DNA from: Silene conica
Taxonomy: Eukaryota; Streptophyta; Magnoliopsida; Caryophyllales; Caryophyllaceae
Length of the DNA stretch: 64,000 nucleotides
Assembly (NCBI GenBank): GCA_029255685.2
Contig: CM055313.2
Coordinates: 69,356,641 to 69,420,640 of the forward strand
Direction: 5' to 3'
The translations under genes were made by a program, and so were the position numbers. Position 1 is the stretch's first letter; every line of letters starts with the position of its first letter. Below, one piece after another: positions 1 to 11,994 of the stretch. The notes under the pieces were generated by a model. That model was given only the letters and a program-made list of their open reading frames with translations, was not told the origin of the DNA and did not search any database.

Positions 1-116
1 TAGCGATCGCCGCATTTCATGATTATGAAATATGGCAAATGGACGTTAAAACCGCCTTCTTAAACGGTTATTGCATACTTCTGTATTATTACCAGTTGAT
101 CCACGTTTATCAATAA
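1..116 (+). pseudogene. 3' end of pol from the next upstream Copia unit
   Basis: This is the last part of the truncated pol reading frame of a unit that begins left of the window. It is identical to 5498-5613 and ends at the same TAA. It contains the QMDVKTAFLNG stretch of reverse transcriptase (the first catalytic-region motif), followed by about 15 residues read from LTR DNA. It shows that the array has at least three units. Confidence 0.88.
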
Positions 117-1000
117 CGGTTGGCTTGCTAGATAAGTTTGACGTTATTGTCATACGGATGGCGGTGGTCAACTGGTCCCTATACGTCACACCTATAGGAC
201 ACGTTTGAGAGATGTGAAGGTATGAAAATACAGTCACATTTTGCCGGATATGACTAAACGGTTAGTCAGAGGTATTGACTATTAAATTAGTCAATAAGAT
301 GTTGAGATTATTATTTAATACGGATTAAATAATTTTAGCTAATACGGATTACATGATTAATTCGTAAATTAAATATAAACGGTTATATTTAATTAAATAT
401 TGTATTCGCGTATTAATATAAACAGTTATATTAATTTGGGTAATTATACAATATCGTATTTTGTCAGACCATTATTAATATATCGACTGTATTAATATCT
501 GATAACATGTTACGATTTATAAATAAAACCCGCGAACAACTTAAAGCTAATTGGGTCGAATCACGCATTGGAATAAGGTAAGAGTGGGAAGTCCACTCAT
601 ACCCAGTCTCCAATTCGGCCGAACAGAGGCTACATAAGGAGAGGGTTTCTCCTTATGTGAAACACTCTTATTGCACTGTAAAATAATCTCAGGGTAAAAT
701 TAGGGTTTGAGAGCATTCTTCTCCCAAAACCTCAGATCTCACATCTAAAACCTCAAGGGCTCTCCCTATATTGCAAGGCAATTGGAGAGGATTTCTAGCA
801 CACGCGGCCACGTCTCAAACTAAGTCTTGGGTGCAAGTTATAGGAGGGAATTTGCATTAATTCCTGTTCTTAGGCCTTTTGCGCGAGGACTAAAGGTTGT
901 ACTTCTTTTCTCATGTTTTTAATCTTATGACGATATTCACAATTGCATATTTCATTATAATCCTGCAAATTTAGGGTGAATACGCGTTTTATTCCCCACA
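82..1000 (+). repeat. Copia LTR, copy 1
   Basis: The 3' edge is secure: the sequence ends in CCCCACA, two bases before a primer-binding site, and the third copy ends at the same base before unrelated LINE DNA. The 5' edge is an estimate (TGT at 82; TG at 72 is also possible), because the RT deletion junction lies here and is the same in all units. It contains a short region with many AT-rich direct repeats (about 270-480). It differs from copy 2 by an A/G change near 670. Confidence 0.75.
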
Positions 1001-1002
1001 AG

Positions 1003-1014
1003 TGGTATCAGAGC
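1003..1014 (+). promoter_or_regulatory. Primer-binding site, initiator-Met tRNA type
   Basis: TGGTATCAGAGC, two bases after the LTR end, is the usual plant LTR-retrotransposon primer-binding site, complementary to the 3' end of initiator Met-tRNA. The same site recurs at 6500-6511. It marks the start of the internal region and fixes the plus-strand orientation. Confidence 0.92.
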
Positions 1015-2748
1015 CTTAGGCCATGAAAATTTTACAATTGTGTCTTTCATAAGTTTTAAAAATTTTGAAAACCGTACACTGTGCTTAGGCACTCGATCGA
1101 GTACCAGTTGCACTCGATCGAGTGCCCTCGTACCAGGCCCGTGCGTGTGGTTTTTTGTGAGAAATCGATCTTGTTTTTCGATTATAATTTGCATATTGTT
1201 AATTAATCGATATTTTTAGCAATATGTGAATCTTTTGTTGTTGTTTATTTATGATTTACACGTTTTAAATCCATGTTATAAACCCGTTTTAATTTAAAAG
1301 TGCAGCGATTTGCAGTTTTTACGAGCCACTCGATCGAGCCCTGCTGCACTCGATCGAGTGACCCTGACACTCGATCGAGTGCCCCTGTTACTCGATCGAG
1401 TGCTCTCGTTTCGGGGTGTTTATTTTCGAAAATAACTTGTTTCTTATTTTCACATGGCTTAAAATAATATACTGCATACGGAAATAGTATATTATTTAGT
1501 GAAACGGTTCACCCTCGTTTGATACATATTGTTTTAAAACAGTTTAAAATAATGGATTATATGTTTATTAAAATTGGTGATTAAAGCGGTATAGTCACAT
1601 AATTTTAATCTTAAAAGGTGGTTTGGTATAAATTTATTAATCATAATAACAGTATTATGTCATGTATAAATTTTATTTAGTTGATGCATTTTATTTATCG
1701 TCTTGTGAATGCCTTGAATGCTTTCAATAACGTATTTAATTTTTGCAAACGGTTGTAACTTAGTGTGGCCTTAGAAGATTGTGTTACCGTAATGATGGGA
1801 CACGATCTTGCTTGTAATTTTGAGATCTTGAATCTCCGTTTTGGGTTTTTGCCATGTAATTACTTTTGTATTTAAATTAGAATGTATCTAGGACTACTTT
1901 TGTAATTTAAATTAGTAATTTTGTGAAGACCAAAGACAAGACGGAGACCGGTTGCTCACTCCCGCTGCAAGGACCAAGATGGAACATCAAGACAAGCTTC
2001 TAGGGTCCAACAGTGGATTCCAAGTTGTTTTATGTTTATTTTGGTAGGATAGGCCACACTAGGACTTTTTATTTACGTTTATTGCATTTATCTTTATGCT
2101 TTCATCGATAATAGCTTGCATCATATTCCGCCTAAAAACCAAACCACCTATATCATGCCTGAAAACTGACTCATGTAGAGGTCACGCGTTAGTTTTCTGT
2201 GACAATACAGATGTCACATGTCAATTTAAAAGCCATCACTTTATTTAATTCATTCACGCAAATGCTAGTTTTTAGTTCACTTAAATATGGATAAATAAGA
2301 GTTGATGGGGTCTTCCTCGTATAACCAAAAATTGAGATTAGTCTTTATAAATCAGCCTCCCATGAATCCCTTCTTCGTCGGTAGGCATAATATGACCCCT
2401 TCTACGTCGGGTAAGTGGGAACAGATGATTTATTTTATCTCAACATCATGGTCACTCGATAATATTCCAGTGACTGAGATGGACTAATAGATAGGATTTA
2501 CGGAAATCTATCGACCAAGAGTTCCAACGATTGGAATTAGCCAAACTGTGGGCTTATCAATATACGGAAATTGAGTCTTGGGATCGTTTATATAATTCTT
2601 GAGGGAGATCAATTATATAAATGCATGAGTCTACGAGTTTAAATTCAATTTAATATAGACTTAAATCACAACAATAAGTTGCTTATATGGTTTTGTTTTA
2701 TCTTCTTTCAGTGTAGAACACGTTCATTAAAACTGTTGTAAAACTAAA
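1015..2748 (+). other. Long untranslated leader of the Copia element
   Basis: About 1.7 kb separates the primer-binding site from the gag start, unusually long for Copia. I see no convincing coding sequence in it. It holds two clusters of palindromes with a TCGATCGA core (1091-1402) and several AT-rich stretches. The same leader occurs at 6512-8245. Confidence 0.7.
1091..1402. repeat. Two clusters of TCGATCGA palindromes
   Basis: CGATCG cores lie at 1094, 1115, 1331, 1351, 1372 and 1393. Spacing within clusters is 20 or 21 bp. Most copies have the extended palindrome CACTCGATCGAGTG. The set is repeated 5497 bp further on (6588-6899). Short unrelated spacers separate the palindromes, so this is not a simple tandem repeat. 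Confidence 0.9.
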
Positions 2749-5613
2749 ATGGCTGGTGAAGACCCAATGCCAAGTGCCAAGCTAGCACGTGAATCCTGGC
2801 TAAAAGCCTTCATGGACTCCATGAATCAGTCAACTAGACTGAGGAATGATGGGTCAAACTTCTCTGACTGGGAGGCAGCACTACGGAATGCTGCCATTGC
2901 TGACGGAAAGCTTAAGTTTTTAACTGAGCCCATTCCGGCACACCCAGGAACTGGAGCTAGAGCCAACGATGTTCGCGCTCATAGCGACTTCGTCATGGAA
3001 GCGGGTGCGATAAAGAACGTACTCATCTATGCAATGGAATCCAATTTGCAAAGACGCTTCATAACCCATGGTGCAAACAAGATTTTCACCACGCTCACTA
3101 ACGAATTCTCCAAGGCTCCGAGAATCGTTTCTTATGAGCATACCTGTCGCTTCTTTGAGGCGAAACTCCAGAAGGGCCAAGCTGTTAGCCCACATATTCT
3201 TCACATGATTGAGAATATCGAGAAACTGGAGGCCCTAAACTGCAAGATCAGTGAGAACATAATCGTTGATCGCATGCTTCATTCGCTTCATGATGGGTTC
3301 GCCCTCTTTAGGGCCAACTACTACATGAACGACATGAAGAAGACTCCCCATGAGCTCCACTCCCTTCTCGTACAGACTGAGAAGGATCTAAAGTTGAGTG
3401 GGAGTCTAAAGCAGGATGTTCTCATGATCTCAAGTAAGGGAAAAGGTAAAGGGAAGGCTAAAGCTCAGGGCGACCTAGCGGTAGGTAGGCCCAGGTTCAA
3501 GAAACCAGGATTTGCTAAGAGTGGGCCTGGTGAGTCGAGTAACTCACAAGGCAAGACAAAGAGCAAGGATACAAGCATGGAATGTCACCATTGCCACAAG
3601 ACTGGGCATTGGAGGCGCTCATGCCCCGTGTATCGCGAGGACATTAAAGCAGGCCGTGTTACTCCTGTTGGTATGTCTTCTTCTTCTTTTATTCACATGA
3701 TTGAGATTAACCATGCAAGTTGCGGAACTTGGGTACTTGATACTGGTTGTGGTTCTCATCTATGTAATCATGTGCAGGGCCTCCGAAACCAAGAACCCCT
3801 AATCAAGGGTGAGGTGGACCTGCGTGTCGGGAATGGAGCACGTGTGGCTGCAGTCTCGAAGGGAACATACGTAATCCAGCTTCCAAGTGGATTCGAGTTA
3901 TTTTTATATAACTGTTATTATGTTCCTAGTTTATCCAAAAACATTATTTCAGTTTCTGCACTTGACAAACTTGGCTTTTCATTTGTAATAGAGAATAATA
4001 GCTGTATTTTCTCCTTACACAATATGATATATGGCAAGGCAGTTTCCATGAATGGAATTTATGTTTTAGATCAAACTACCGAGATATTACATGTGAATAA
4101 CAAGAAATTAAAGGTAGGTGACAAAGATCAAACTTACCTATGGCATTGTCGTATGGGACACATAAATGAGAAACGCGTGAAACAGCTCATACAGAATGGA
4201 GCTATATCGCCCTTTGATTTCGAATCATATGGCACGTGTGAATCATGTCTCATCGGCAAAATGACTCGTATTTCCTTCAAAGGTGTTGGAATGCGCGCTG
4301 CCGACCTATTAGGACTCATACATACGGACGTATGTGGCCCTATGTCGATCAACGCACGAGAAGGCTATAGGTATTTCATCACTTTCACGGATGATTTGAG
4401 TAGATATGGCTATGTCTACTTGATGAAACATAAAAGTGAATCCTTTGACAAGTTCAAAGAATACCAGAATCGGGTACAGAACCAGCTGGGTAGAAAGATT
4501 AAAGCACTACGCTCGGATCGTGGTGGTGAGTATCTTTCACGCGAGTTTGATCAACACCTAAAAGACTGTGGGATCGTGCTACAGTTGACTCCACCTGGAA
4601 CACCACAATTAAATGGTGTGTCCGAACGGAGAAATCGAACTTTACTTGATATGGTTCGATCCATGATGAGTCACACCGTTGTGCCTGATTCATTGTGGGG
4701 CTATGCTCTTTTGTCGGCCGCTCTAATACTTAACCGAAGTCCGTCTAAAGCTGTTGACAAGACTCCATTCGAGTTATGGAAGGGAACGGTCCCTAACTTG
4801 TCCTTTATTCGGGTTTGGGGCTGCGAGGCTTATGTCAAGTGGAGACACGAGGATAAGCTCGGCCCGCGATCGGTCAAGACATACTTTATAGGCTATCCAA
4901 AGGGAACGTTTGGTCATTACTTCTACTCGCCTACCGAACAACGTGTTTTTGTTGCGGCTAGTGCGACGTTCTTAGAGAAAGAATTTCTCGATAACAAGTC
5001 GAGTAATAGAACCTTCGAGTTATCGGAGGTTCAAGAACCAACTACCGAGCAACCATTGGAGGAAACAGTACCTTCAACCGAGGCTGCGGTAGATATCCCT
5101 GAGGAACCTAGGAGGTCAGGAAGAGTCTCTATTCCACCGGACAGATACATTGGTATGGTCGAGGAACACGATACAGATGACGTCTTACTCCTAGAGGGTA
5201 ATGAACCCACAACCTATAAAGGTGCCATGACCAGTTCTGACTCAAAGTTATGGCTAGAAGCCATGCAATCCGAGATGGACTCCATGTATGAGAACAACGT
5301 GTGGGATCTTGTGGACCTACCTGCAAAGGTACGTCCCCTTCAATGCAAATGGCTTTACAAGATAAAGCATGCCGTGGAAGGACAACAAGATATCCATAAG
5401 GCTAGACTAGTTGCTAAAGGTTTCACCCAAGTGCCAGACTTGCACTACGATGAGATCTTTGCACCCGTAGTCATGCTACGTTCCATTCGGATTATCTTAG
5501 CGATCGCCGCATTTCATGATTATGAAATATGGCAAATGGACGTTAAAACCGCCTTCTTAAACGGTTATTGCATACTTCTGTATTATTACCAGTTGATCCA
5601 CGTTTATCAATAA
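2749..5613 (+). CDS. Copia gag-pol polyprotein, truncated in reverse transcriptase (unit 1)
   Basis: This is a single open frame of 954 residues. Domains in order: an N-terminal Copia gag (about 15-220), a zinc knuckle with C279, C282, H287 and C292 (CX2CX4HX4C), a retropepsin with the DTG triad at 331-333, a GAG-pre-integrase domain (HCRMGH near 466 and CESC near 497), and an integrase core with D527, D590 and E626 (DX35E spacing). The N-terminal part of reverse transcriptase ends at VKTAFLNG; the last 15 or so residues are read from LTR sequence. A full Copia polyprotein would continue through the YVDD motif and RNase H, which are missing. Gag, protease and integrase look intact, so the element could supply these but not reverse transcriptase. 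The start ATG is the first in the frame. Confidence 0.9.
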   Translation: MAGEDPMPSAKLARESWLKAFMDSMNQSTRLRNDGSNFSDWEAALRNAAIADGKLKFLTEPIPAHPGTGARANDVRAHSDFVMEAGAIKNVLIYAMESNLQRRFITHGANKIFTTLTNEFSKAPRIVSYEHTCRFFEAKLQKGQAVSPHILHMIENIEKLEALNCKISENIIVDRMLHSLHDGFALFRANYYMNDMKKTPHELHSLLVQTEKDLKLSGSLKQDVLMISSKGKGKGKAKAQGDLAVGRPRFKKPGFAKSGPGESSNSQGKTKSKDTSMECHHCHKTGHWRRSCPVYREDIKAGRVTPVGMSSSSFIHMIEINHASCGTWVLDTGCGSHLCNHVQGLRNQEPLIKGEVDLRVGNGARVAAVSKGTYVIQLPSGFELFLYNCYYVPSLSKNIISVSALDKLGFSFVIENNSCIFSLHNMIYGKAVSMNGIYVLDQTTEILHVNNKKLKVGDKDQTYLWHCRMGHINEKRVKQLIQNGAISPFDFESYGTCESCLIGKMTRISFKGVGMRAADLLGLIHTDVCGPMSINAREGYRYFITFTDDLSRYGYVYLMKHKSESFDKFKEYQNRVQNQLGRKIKALRSDRGGEYLSREFDQHLKDCGIVLQLTPPGTPQLNGVSERRNRTLLDMVRSMMSHTVVPDSLWGYALLSAALILNRSPSKAVDKTPFELWKGTVPNLSFIRVWGCEAYVKWRHEDKLGPRSVKTYFIGYPKGTFGHYFYSPTEQRVFVAASATFLEKEFLDNKSSNRTFELSEVQEPTTEQPLEETVPSTEAAVDIPEEPRRSGRVSIPPDRYIGMVEEHDTDDVLLLEGNEPTTYKGAMTSSDSKLWLEAMQSEMDSMYENNVWDLVDLPAKVRPLQCKWLYKIKHAVEGQQDIHKARLVAKGFTQVPDLHYDEIFAPVVMLRSIRIILAIAAFHDYEIWQMDVKTAFLNGYCILLYYYQLIHVYQ

Positions 5614-6497
5614 CGGTTGGCTTGCTAGATAAGTTTGACGTTATTGTCATACGGATGGCGGTGGTCAACTGGTCCCTATACGTCACACCTATAGGACACG
5701 TTTGAGAGATGTGAAGGTATGAAAATACAGTCACATTTTGCCGGATATGACTAAACGGTTAGTCAGAGGTATTGACTATTAAATTAGTCAATAAGATGTT
5801 GAGATTATTATTTAATACGGATTAAATAATTTTAGCTAATACGGATTACATGATTAATTCGTAAATTAAATATAAACGGTTATATTTAATTAAATATTGT
5901 ATTCGCGTATTAATATAAACAGTTATATTAATTTGGGTAATTATACAATATCGTATTTTGTCAGACCATTATTAATATATCGACTGTATTAATATCTGAT
6001 AACATGTTACGATTTATAAATAAAACCCGCGAACAACTTAAAGCTAATTGGGTCGAATCACGCATTGGAATAAGGTAAGAGTGGGAAGTCCACTCATACC
6101 CAGTCTCCAATTCGGCCGAACAGAGGCTACATAAGGAGAGGGTTTCTCCTTATGTGAAACACTCTTGTTGCACTGTAAAATAATCTCAGGGTAAAATTAG
6201 GGTTTGAGAGCATTCTTCTCCCAAAACCTCAGATCTCACATCTAAAACCTCAAGGGCTCTCCCTATATTGCAAGGCAATTGGAGAGGATTTCTAGCACAC
6301 GCGGCCACGTCTCAAACTAAGTCTTGGGTGCAAGTTATAGGAGGGAATTTGCATTAATTCCTGTTCTTAGGCCTTTTGCGCGAGGACTAAAGGTTGTACT
6401 TCTTTTCTCATGTTTTTAATCTTATGACGATATTCACAATTGCATATTTCATTATAATCCTGCAAATTTAGGGTGAATACGCGTTTTATTCCCCACA
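5579..6497 (+). repeat. Copia LTR, copy 2
   Basis: This repeats 82-1000 at a distance of 5497 bp and serves as 3' LTR of unit 1 and 5' LTR of unit 2. A primer-binding site follows at 6500-6511. It overlaps the last codons of the truncated pol frame. The 5' edge is approximate, as for copy 1. Confidence 0.78.
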
Positions 6498-8245
6498 AGT
6501 GGTATCAGAGCCTTAGGCCATGAAAATTTTACAATTGTGTCTTTCATAAGTTTTAAAAATTTTGAAAACCGTACACTGTGCTTAGGCACTCGATCGAGTA
6601 CCAGTTGCACTCGATCGAGTGCCCTCGTACCAGGCCCGTGCGTGTGGTTTTTTGTGAGAAATCGATCTTGTTTTTCGATTATAATTTGCATATTGTTAAT
6701 TAATCGATATTTTTAGCAATATGTGAATCTTTTGTTGTTGTTTATTTATGATTTACACGTTTTAAATCCATGTTATAAACCCGTTTTAATTTAAAAGTGC
6801 AGCGATTTGCAGTTTTTACGAGCCACTCGATCGAGCCCTGCTGCACTCGATCGAGTGACCCTGACACTCGATCGAGTGCCCCTGTTACTCGATCGAGTGC
6901 TCTCGTTTCGGGGTGTTTATTTTCGAAAATAACTTGTTTCTTATTTTCACATGGCTTAAAATAATATACTGCATACGGAAATAGTATATTATTTAGTGAA
7001 ACGGTTCACCCTCGTTTGATACATATTGTTTTAAAACAGTTTAAAATAATGGATTATATGTTTATTAAAATTGGTGATTAAAGCGGTATAGTCACATAAT
7101 TTTAATCTTAAAAGGTGGTTTGGTATAAATTTATTAATCATAATAACAGTATTATGTCATGTATAAATTTTATTTAGTTGATGCATTTTATTTATCGTCT
7201 TGTGAATGCCTTGAATGCTTTCAATAACGTATTTAATTTTTGCAAACGGTTGTAACTTAGTGTGGCCTTAGAAGATTGTGTTACCGTAATGATGGGACAC
7301 GATCTTGCTTGTAATTTTGAGATCTTGAATCTCCGTTTTGGGTTTTTGCCATGTAATTACTTTTGTATTTAAATTAGAATGTATCTAGGACTACTTTTGT
7401 AATTTAAATTAGTAATTTTGTGAAGACCAAAGACAAGACGGAGACCGGTTGCTCACTCCCGCTGCAAGGACCAAGATGGAACATCAAGACAAGCTTCTAG
7501 GGTCCAACAGTGGATTCCAAGTTGTTTTATGTTTATTTTGGTAGGATAGGCCACACTAGGACTTTTTATTTACGTTTATTGCATTTATCTTTATGCTTTC
7601 ATCGATAATAGCTTGCATCATATTCCGCCTAAAAACCAAACCACCTATATCATGCCTGAAAACTGACTCATGTAGAGGTCACGCGTTAGTTTTCTGTGAC
7701 AATACAGATGTCACATGTCAATTTAAAAGCCATCACTTTATTTAATTCATTCACGCAAATGCTAGTTTTTAGTTCACTTAAATATGGATAAATAAGAGTT
7801 GATGGGGTCTTCCTCGTATAACCAAAAATTGAGATTAGTCTTTATAAATCAGCCTCCCATGAATCCCTTCTTCGTCGGTAGGCATAATATGACCCCTTCT
7901 ACGTCGGGTAAGTGGGAACAGATGATTTATTTTATCTCAACATCATGGTCACTCGATAATATTCCAGTGACTGAGATGGACTAATAGATAGGATTTACGG
8001 AAATCTATCGACCAAGAGTTCCAACGATTGGAATTAGCCAAACTGTGGGCTTATCAATATACGGAAATTGAGTCTTGGGATCGTTTATATAATTCTTGAG
8101 GGAGATCAATTATATAAATGCATGAGTCTACGAGTTTAAATTCAATTTAATATAGACTTAAATCACAACAATAAGTTGCTTATATGGTTTTGTTTTATCT
8201 TCTTTCAGTGTAGAACACGTTCATTAAAACTGTTGTAAAACTAAA

Positions 8246-11110
8246 ATGGCTGGTGAAGACCCAATGCCAAGTGCCAAGCTAGCACGTGAATCCTGGCTAA
8301 AAGCCTTCATGGACTCCATGAATCAGTCAACTAGACTGAGGAATGATGGGTAAAACTTCTCTGACTGGGAGGCAGCACTACGGAATGCTGCCATTGCTGA
8401 CGGAAAGCTTAAGTTTTTAACTGAGCCCATTCCGGCACACCCAGGAACTGGAGCTAGAGCCAACGATGTTCGCGCTCATAGCGACTTCGTCATGGAAGCG
8501 GGTGCGATAAAGAACGTACTCATCTATGCAATGGAATCCAATTTGCAAAGACGCTTCATAACCCATGGTGCAAACAAGATTTTCACCACGCTCACTAACG
8601 AATTCTCCAAGGCTCCGAGAATCGTTTCTTATGAGCATACCTGTCGCTTCTTTGAGGCGAAACTCCAGAAGGGCCAAGCTGTTAGCCCACATATTCTTCA
8701 CATGATTGAGAATATCGAGAAACTGGAGGCCCTAAACTGCAAGATCAGTGAGAACATAATCGTTGATCGCATGCTTCATTCGCTTCATGATGGGTTCGCC
8801 CTCTTTAGGGCCAACTACTACATGAACGACATGAAGAAGACTCCCCATGAGCTCCACTCCCTTCTCGTACAGACTGAGAAGGATCTAAAGTTGAGTGGGA
8901 GTCTAAAGCAGGATGTTCTCATGATCTCAAGTAAGGGAAAAGGTAAAGGGAAGGCTAAAGCTCAGGGCGACCTAGCGGTAGGTAGGCCCAGGTTCAAGAA
9001 ACCAGGATTTGCTAAGAGTGGGCCTGGTGAGTCGAGTAACTCACAAGGCAAGACAAAGAGCAAGGATACAAGCATGGAATGTCACCATTGCCACAAGACT
9101 GGGCATTGGAGGCGCTCATGCCCCGTGTATCGCGAGGACATTAAAGCAGGCCGTGTTACTCCTGTTGGTATGTCTTCTTCTTCTTTTATTCACATGATTG
9201 AGATTAACCATGCAAGTTGCGGAACTTGGGTACTTGATACTGGTTGTGGTTCTCATCTATGTAATCATGTGCAGGGCCTCCGAAACCAAGAACCCCTAAT
9301 CAAGGGTGAGGTGGACCTGCGTGTCGGGAATGGAGCACGTGTGGCTGCAGTCTCGAAGGGAACATACGTAATCCAGCTTCCAAGTGGATTCGAGTTATTT
9401 TTATATAACTGTTATTATGTTCCTAGTTTATCCAAAAACATTATTTCAGTTTCTGCACTTGACAAACTTGGCTTTTCATTTGTAATAGAGAATAATAGCT
9501 GTATTTTCTCCTTACACAATATGATATATGGCAAGGCAGTTTCCATGAATGGAATTTATGTTTTAGATCAAACTACCGAGATATTACATGTGAATAACAA
9601 GAAATTAAAGGTAGGTGACAAAGATCAAACTTACCTATGGCATTGTCGTATGGGACACATAAATGAGAAACGCGTGAAACAGCTCATACAGAATGGAGCT
9701 ATATCGCCCTTTGATTTCGAATCATATGGCACGTGTGAATCATGTCTCATCGGCAAAATGACTCGTATTTCCTTCAAAGGTGTTGGAATGCGCGCTGCCG
9801 ACCTATTAGGACTCATACATACGGACGTATGTGGCCCTATGTCGATCAACGCACGAGAAGGCTATAGGTATTTCATCACTTTCACGGATGATTTGAGTAG
9901 ATATGGCTATGTCTACTTGATGAAACATAAAAGTGAATCCTTTGACAAGTTCAAAGAATACCAGAATCGGGTACAGAACCAGCTGGGTAGAAAGATTAAA
10001 GCACTACGCTCGGATCGTGGTGGTGAGTATCTTTCACGCGAGTTTGATCAACACCTAAAAGACTGTGGGATCGTGCTACAGTTGACTCCACCTGGAACAC
10101 CACAATTAAATGGTGTGTCCGAACGGAGAAATCGAACTTTACTTGATATGGTTCGATCCATGATGAGTCACACCGTTGTGCCTGATTCATTGTGGGGCTA
10201 TGCTCTTTTGTCGGCCGCTCTAATACTTAACCGAAGTCCGTCTAAAGCTGTTGACAAGACTCCATTCGAGTTATGGAAGGGAACGGTCCCTAACTTGTCC
10301 TTTATTCGGGTTTGGGGCTGCGAGGCTTATGTCAAGTGGAGACACGAGGATAAGCTCGGCCCGCGATCGGTCAAGACATACTTTATAGGCTATCCAAAGG
10401 GAACGTTTGGTCATTACTTCTACTCGCCTACCGAACAACGTGTTTTTGTTGCGGCTAGTGCGACGTTCTTAGAGAAAGAATTTCTCGAGAACAAGTCGAG
10501 TAATAGAACCTTCGAGTTATCGGAGGTTCAAGAACCAACTACCGAGCAACCATTGGAGGAAACAGTACCTTCAACCGAGGCTGCGGTAGATATCCATGAG
10601 GAACCTAGGAGGTCAGGAAGAGTCTCTATTCCACCGGACAGATACATTGGTATGGTCGAGGAACACGATACAGATGACGTCTTACTCCTAGAGGGTAATG
10701 AACCCACAACCTATAAAGGTGCCATGACCAGTTCTGACTCAAAGTTATGGCTAGAAGCCATGCAATCCGAGATGGACTCCATGTATGAGAACAACGTGTG
10801 GGATCTTGTGGACCTACCTGCAAAGGTACGTCCCCTTCAATGCAAATGGCTTTACAAGATAAAGCATGCCGTGGAAGGACAACAAGATATCCATAAGGCT
10901 AGACTAGTTGCTAAAGGTTTCACCCAAGTGCCAGGCTTGCACTACGATGAGATCTTTGCACCCGTAGTCATGCTACGTTCCATTCGGATTATCTTAGCGA
11001 TCGCCGCATTTCATGATTATGAAATATGGCAAATGGACGTTAAAACCGCCTTCTTAAACGGTTATTGCATACTTCTGTATTATTACCAGTTGATCCACGT
11101 TTATCAATAA
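8246..11110 (+). pseudogene. Copia gag-pol of unit 2 with an early nonsense codon
   Basis: This copy has the same domain order as the 2749-5613 copy and ends at the same deletion junction. Codon 36 is TAA at 8351-8353, where unit 1 has TCA, so translation from the gag ATG would stop in the gag N-terminus. An internal ATG at 8492 still opens an 872-residue frame that lacks the start of gag. Other differences from unit 1 are few and mostly missense (for example D to G near the RT start and P to H before RT). The TCA to TAA change is a transversion, unlike most other stops in this window. Confidence 0.88.
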
Positions 11111-11994
11111 CGGTTGGCTTGCTAGATAAGTTTGACGTTATTGTCATACGGATGGCGGTGGTCAACTGGTCCCTATACGTCACACCTATAGGACACGTTT
11201 GAGAGATGTGAAGGTATGAAAATACAGTCACATTTTGCCGGATATGACTAAACGGTTAGTCAGAGGTATTGACTATTAAATTAGTCAATAAGATGTTGAG
11301 ATTATTATTTAATACGGATTAAATAATTTTAGCTAATACGGATTACATGATTAATTCGTAAATTAAATATAAACGGTTATATTTAATTAAATATTGTATT
11401 CGCGTATTAATATAAACAGTTATATTAATTTGGGTAATTATACAATATCGTATTTTGTCAGACCATTATTAATATATCGACTGTATTAATATCTGATAAC
11501 ATGTTACGATTTATAAATAAAACCCGCGAACAACTTAAAGCTAATTGGGTCGAATCACGCATTGGAATAAGGTAAGAGTGGGAAGTCCACTCATACCCAG
11601 TCTCCAATTCGGCCGAACAGAGGCTACATAAGGAGAGGGTTTCTCCTTATGTGAAACACTCTTGTTGCACTGTAAAATAATCTCAGGGTAAAATTAGGGT
11701 TTGAGAGCATTCTTCTCCCAAAACCTCAGATCTCACATCTAAAACCTCAAGGGCTCTCCCTATATTGCAAGGCAATTGGAGAGGATTTCTAGCACACGCG
11801 GCCACGTCTCAAACTAAGTCTTGGGTGCAAGTTATAGGAGGGAATTTGCATTAATTCCTGTTCTTAGGCCTTTTGCGCGAGGACTAAAGGTTGTACTTCT
11901 TTTCTCATGTTTTTAATCTTATGACGATATTCACAATTGCATATTTCATTATAATCCTGCAAATTTAGGGTGAATACGCGTTTTATTCCCCACA
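11076..11994 (+). repeat. Copia LTR, copy 3 (right end of the array)
   Basis: This third copy of the LTR is not followed by a primer-binding site. The next bases (aggac...) belong to the minus-strand LINE, so this is the true outer border of the insertion. The matching target duplication should lie at the left end of the array, outside the window. Confidence 0.82.

Larger units (their letters stand above)
1..11994 (+). mobile_element. Tandem array of a truncated Copia LTR retrotransposon
   Basis: Position 1 matches 5498 and 10995, so the repeat period is exactly 5497 bp. The order is pol end, LTR, internal, LTR, internal, LTR. Each LTR is shared by neighbouring units, the expected product of unequal recombination between LTRs. 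Units differ at only a handful of bases that I could see. Every unit has the same deletion: reverse transcriptase stops just after the VKTAFLNG motif and runs straight into the LTR, so the rest of RT and RNase H is absent. The element therefore cannot be autonomous. The right border at 11994 abuts a LINE; the left border lies outside the window. An assembly duplication cannot be excluded from the sequence alone. Confidence 0.93.

Noticed and set aside
1003-1014. TGGTATCAGAGC sites as tRNA gene fragments
   Set aside because: They are primer-binding sites directly next to LTR edges; no cloverleaf or tRNA promoter boxes were seen.
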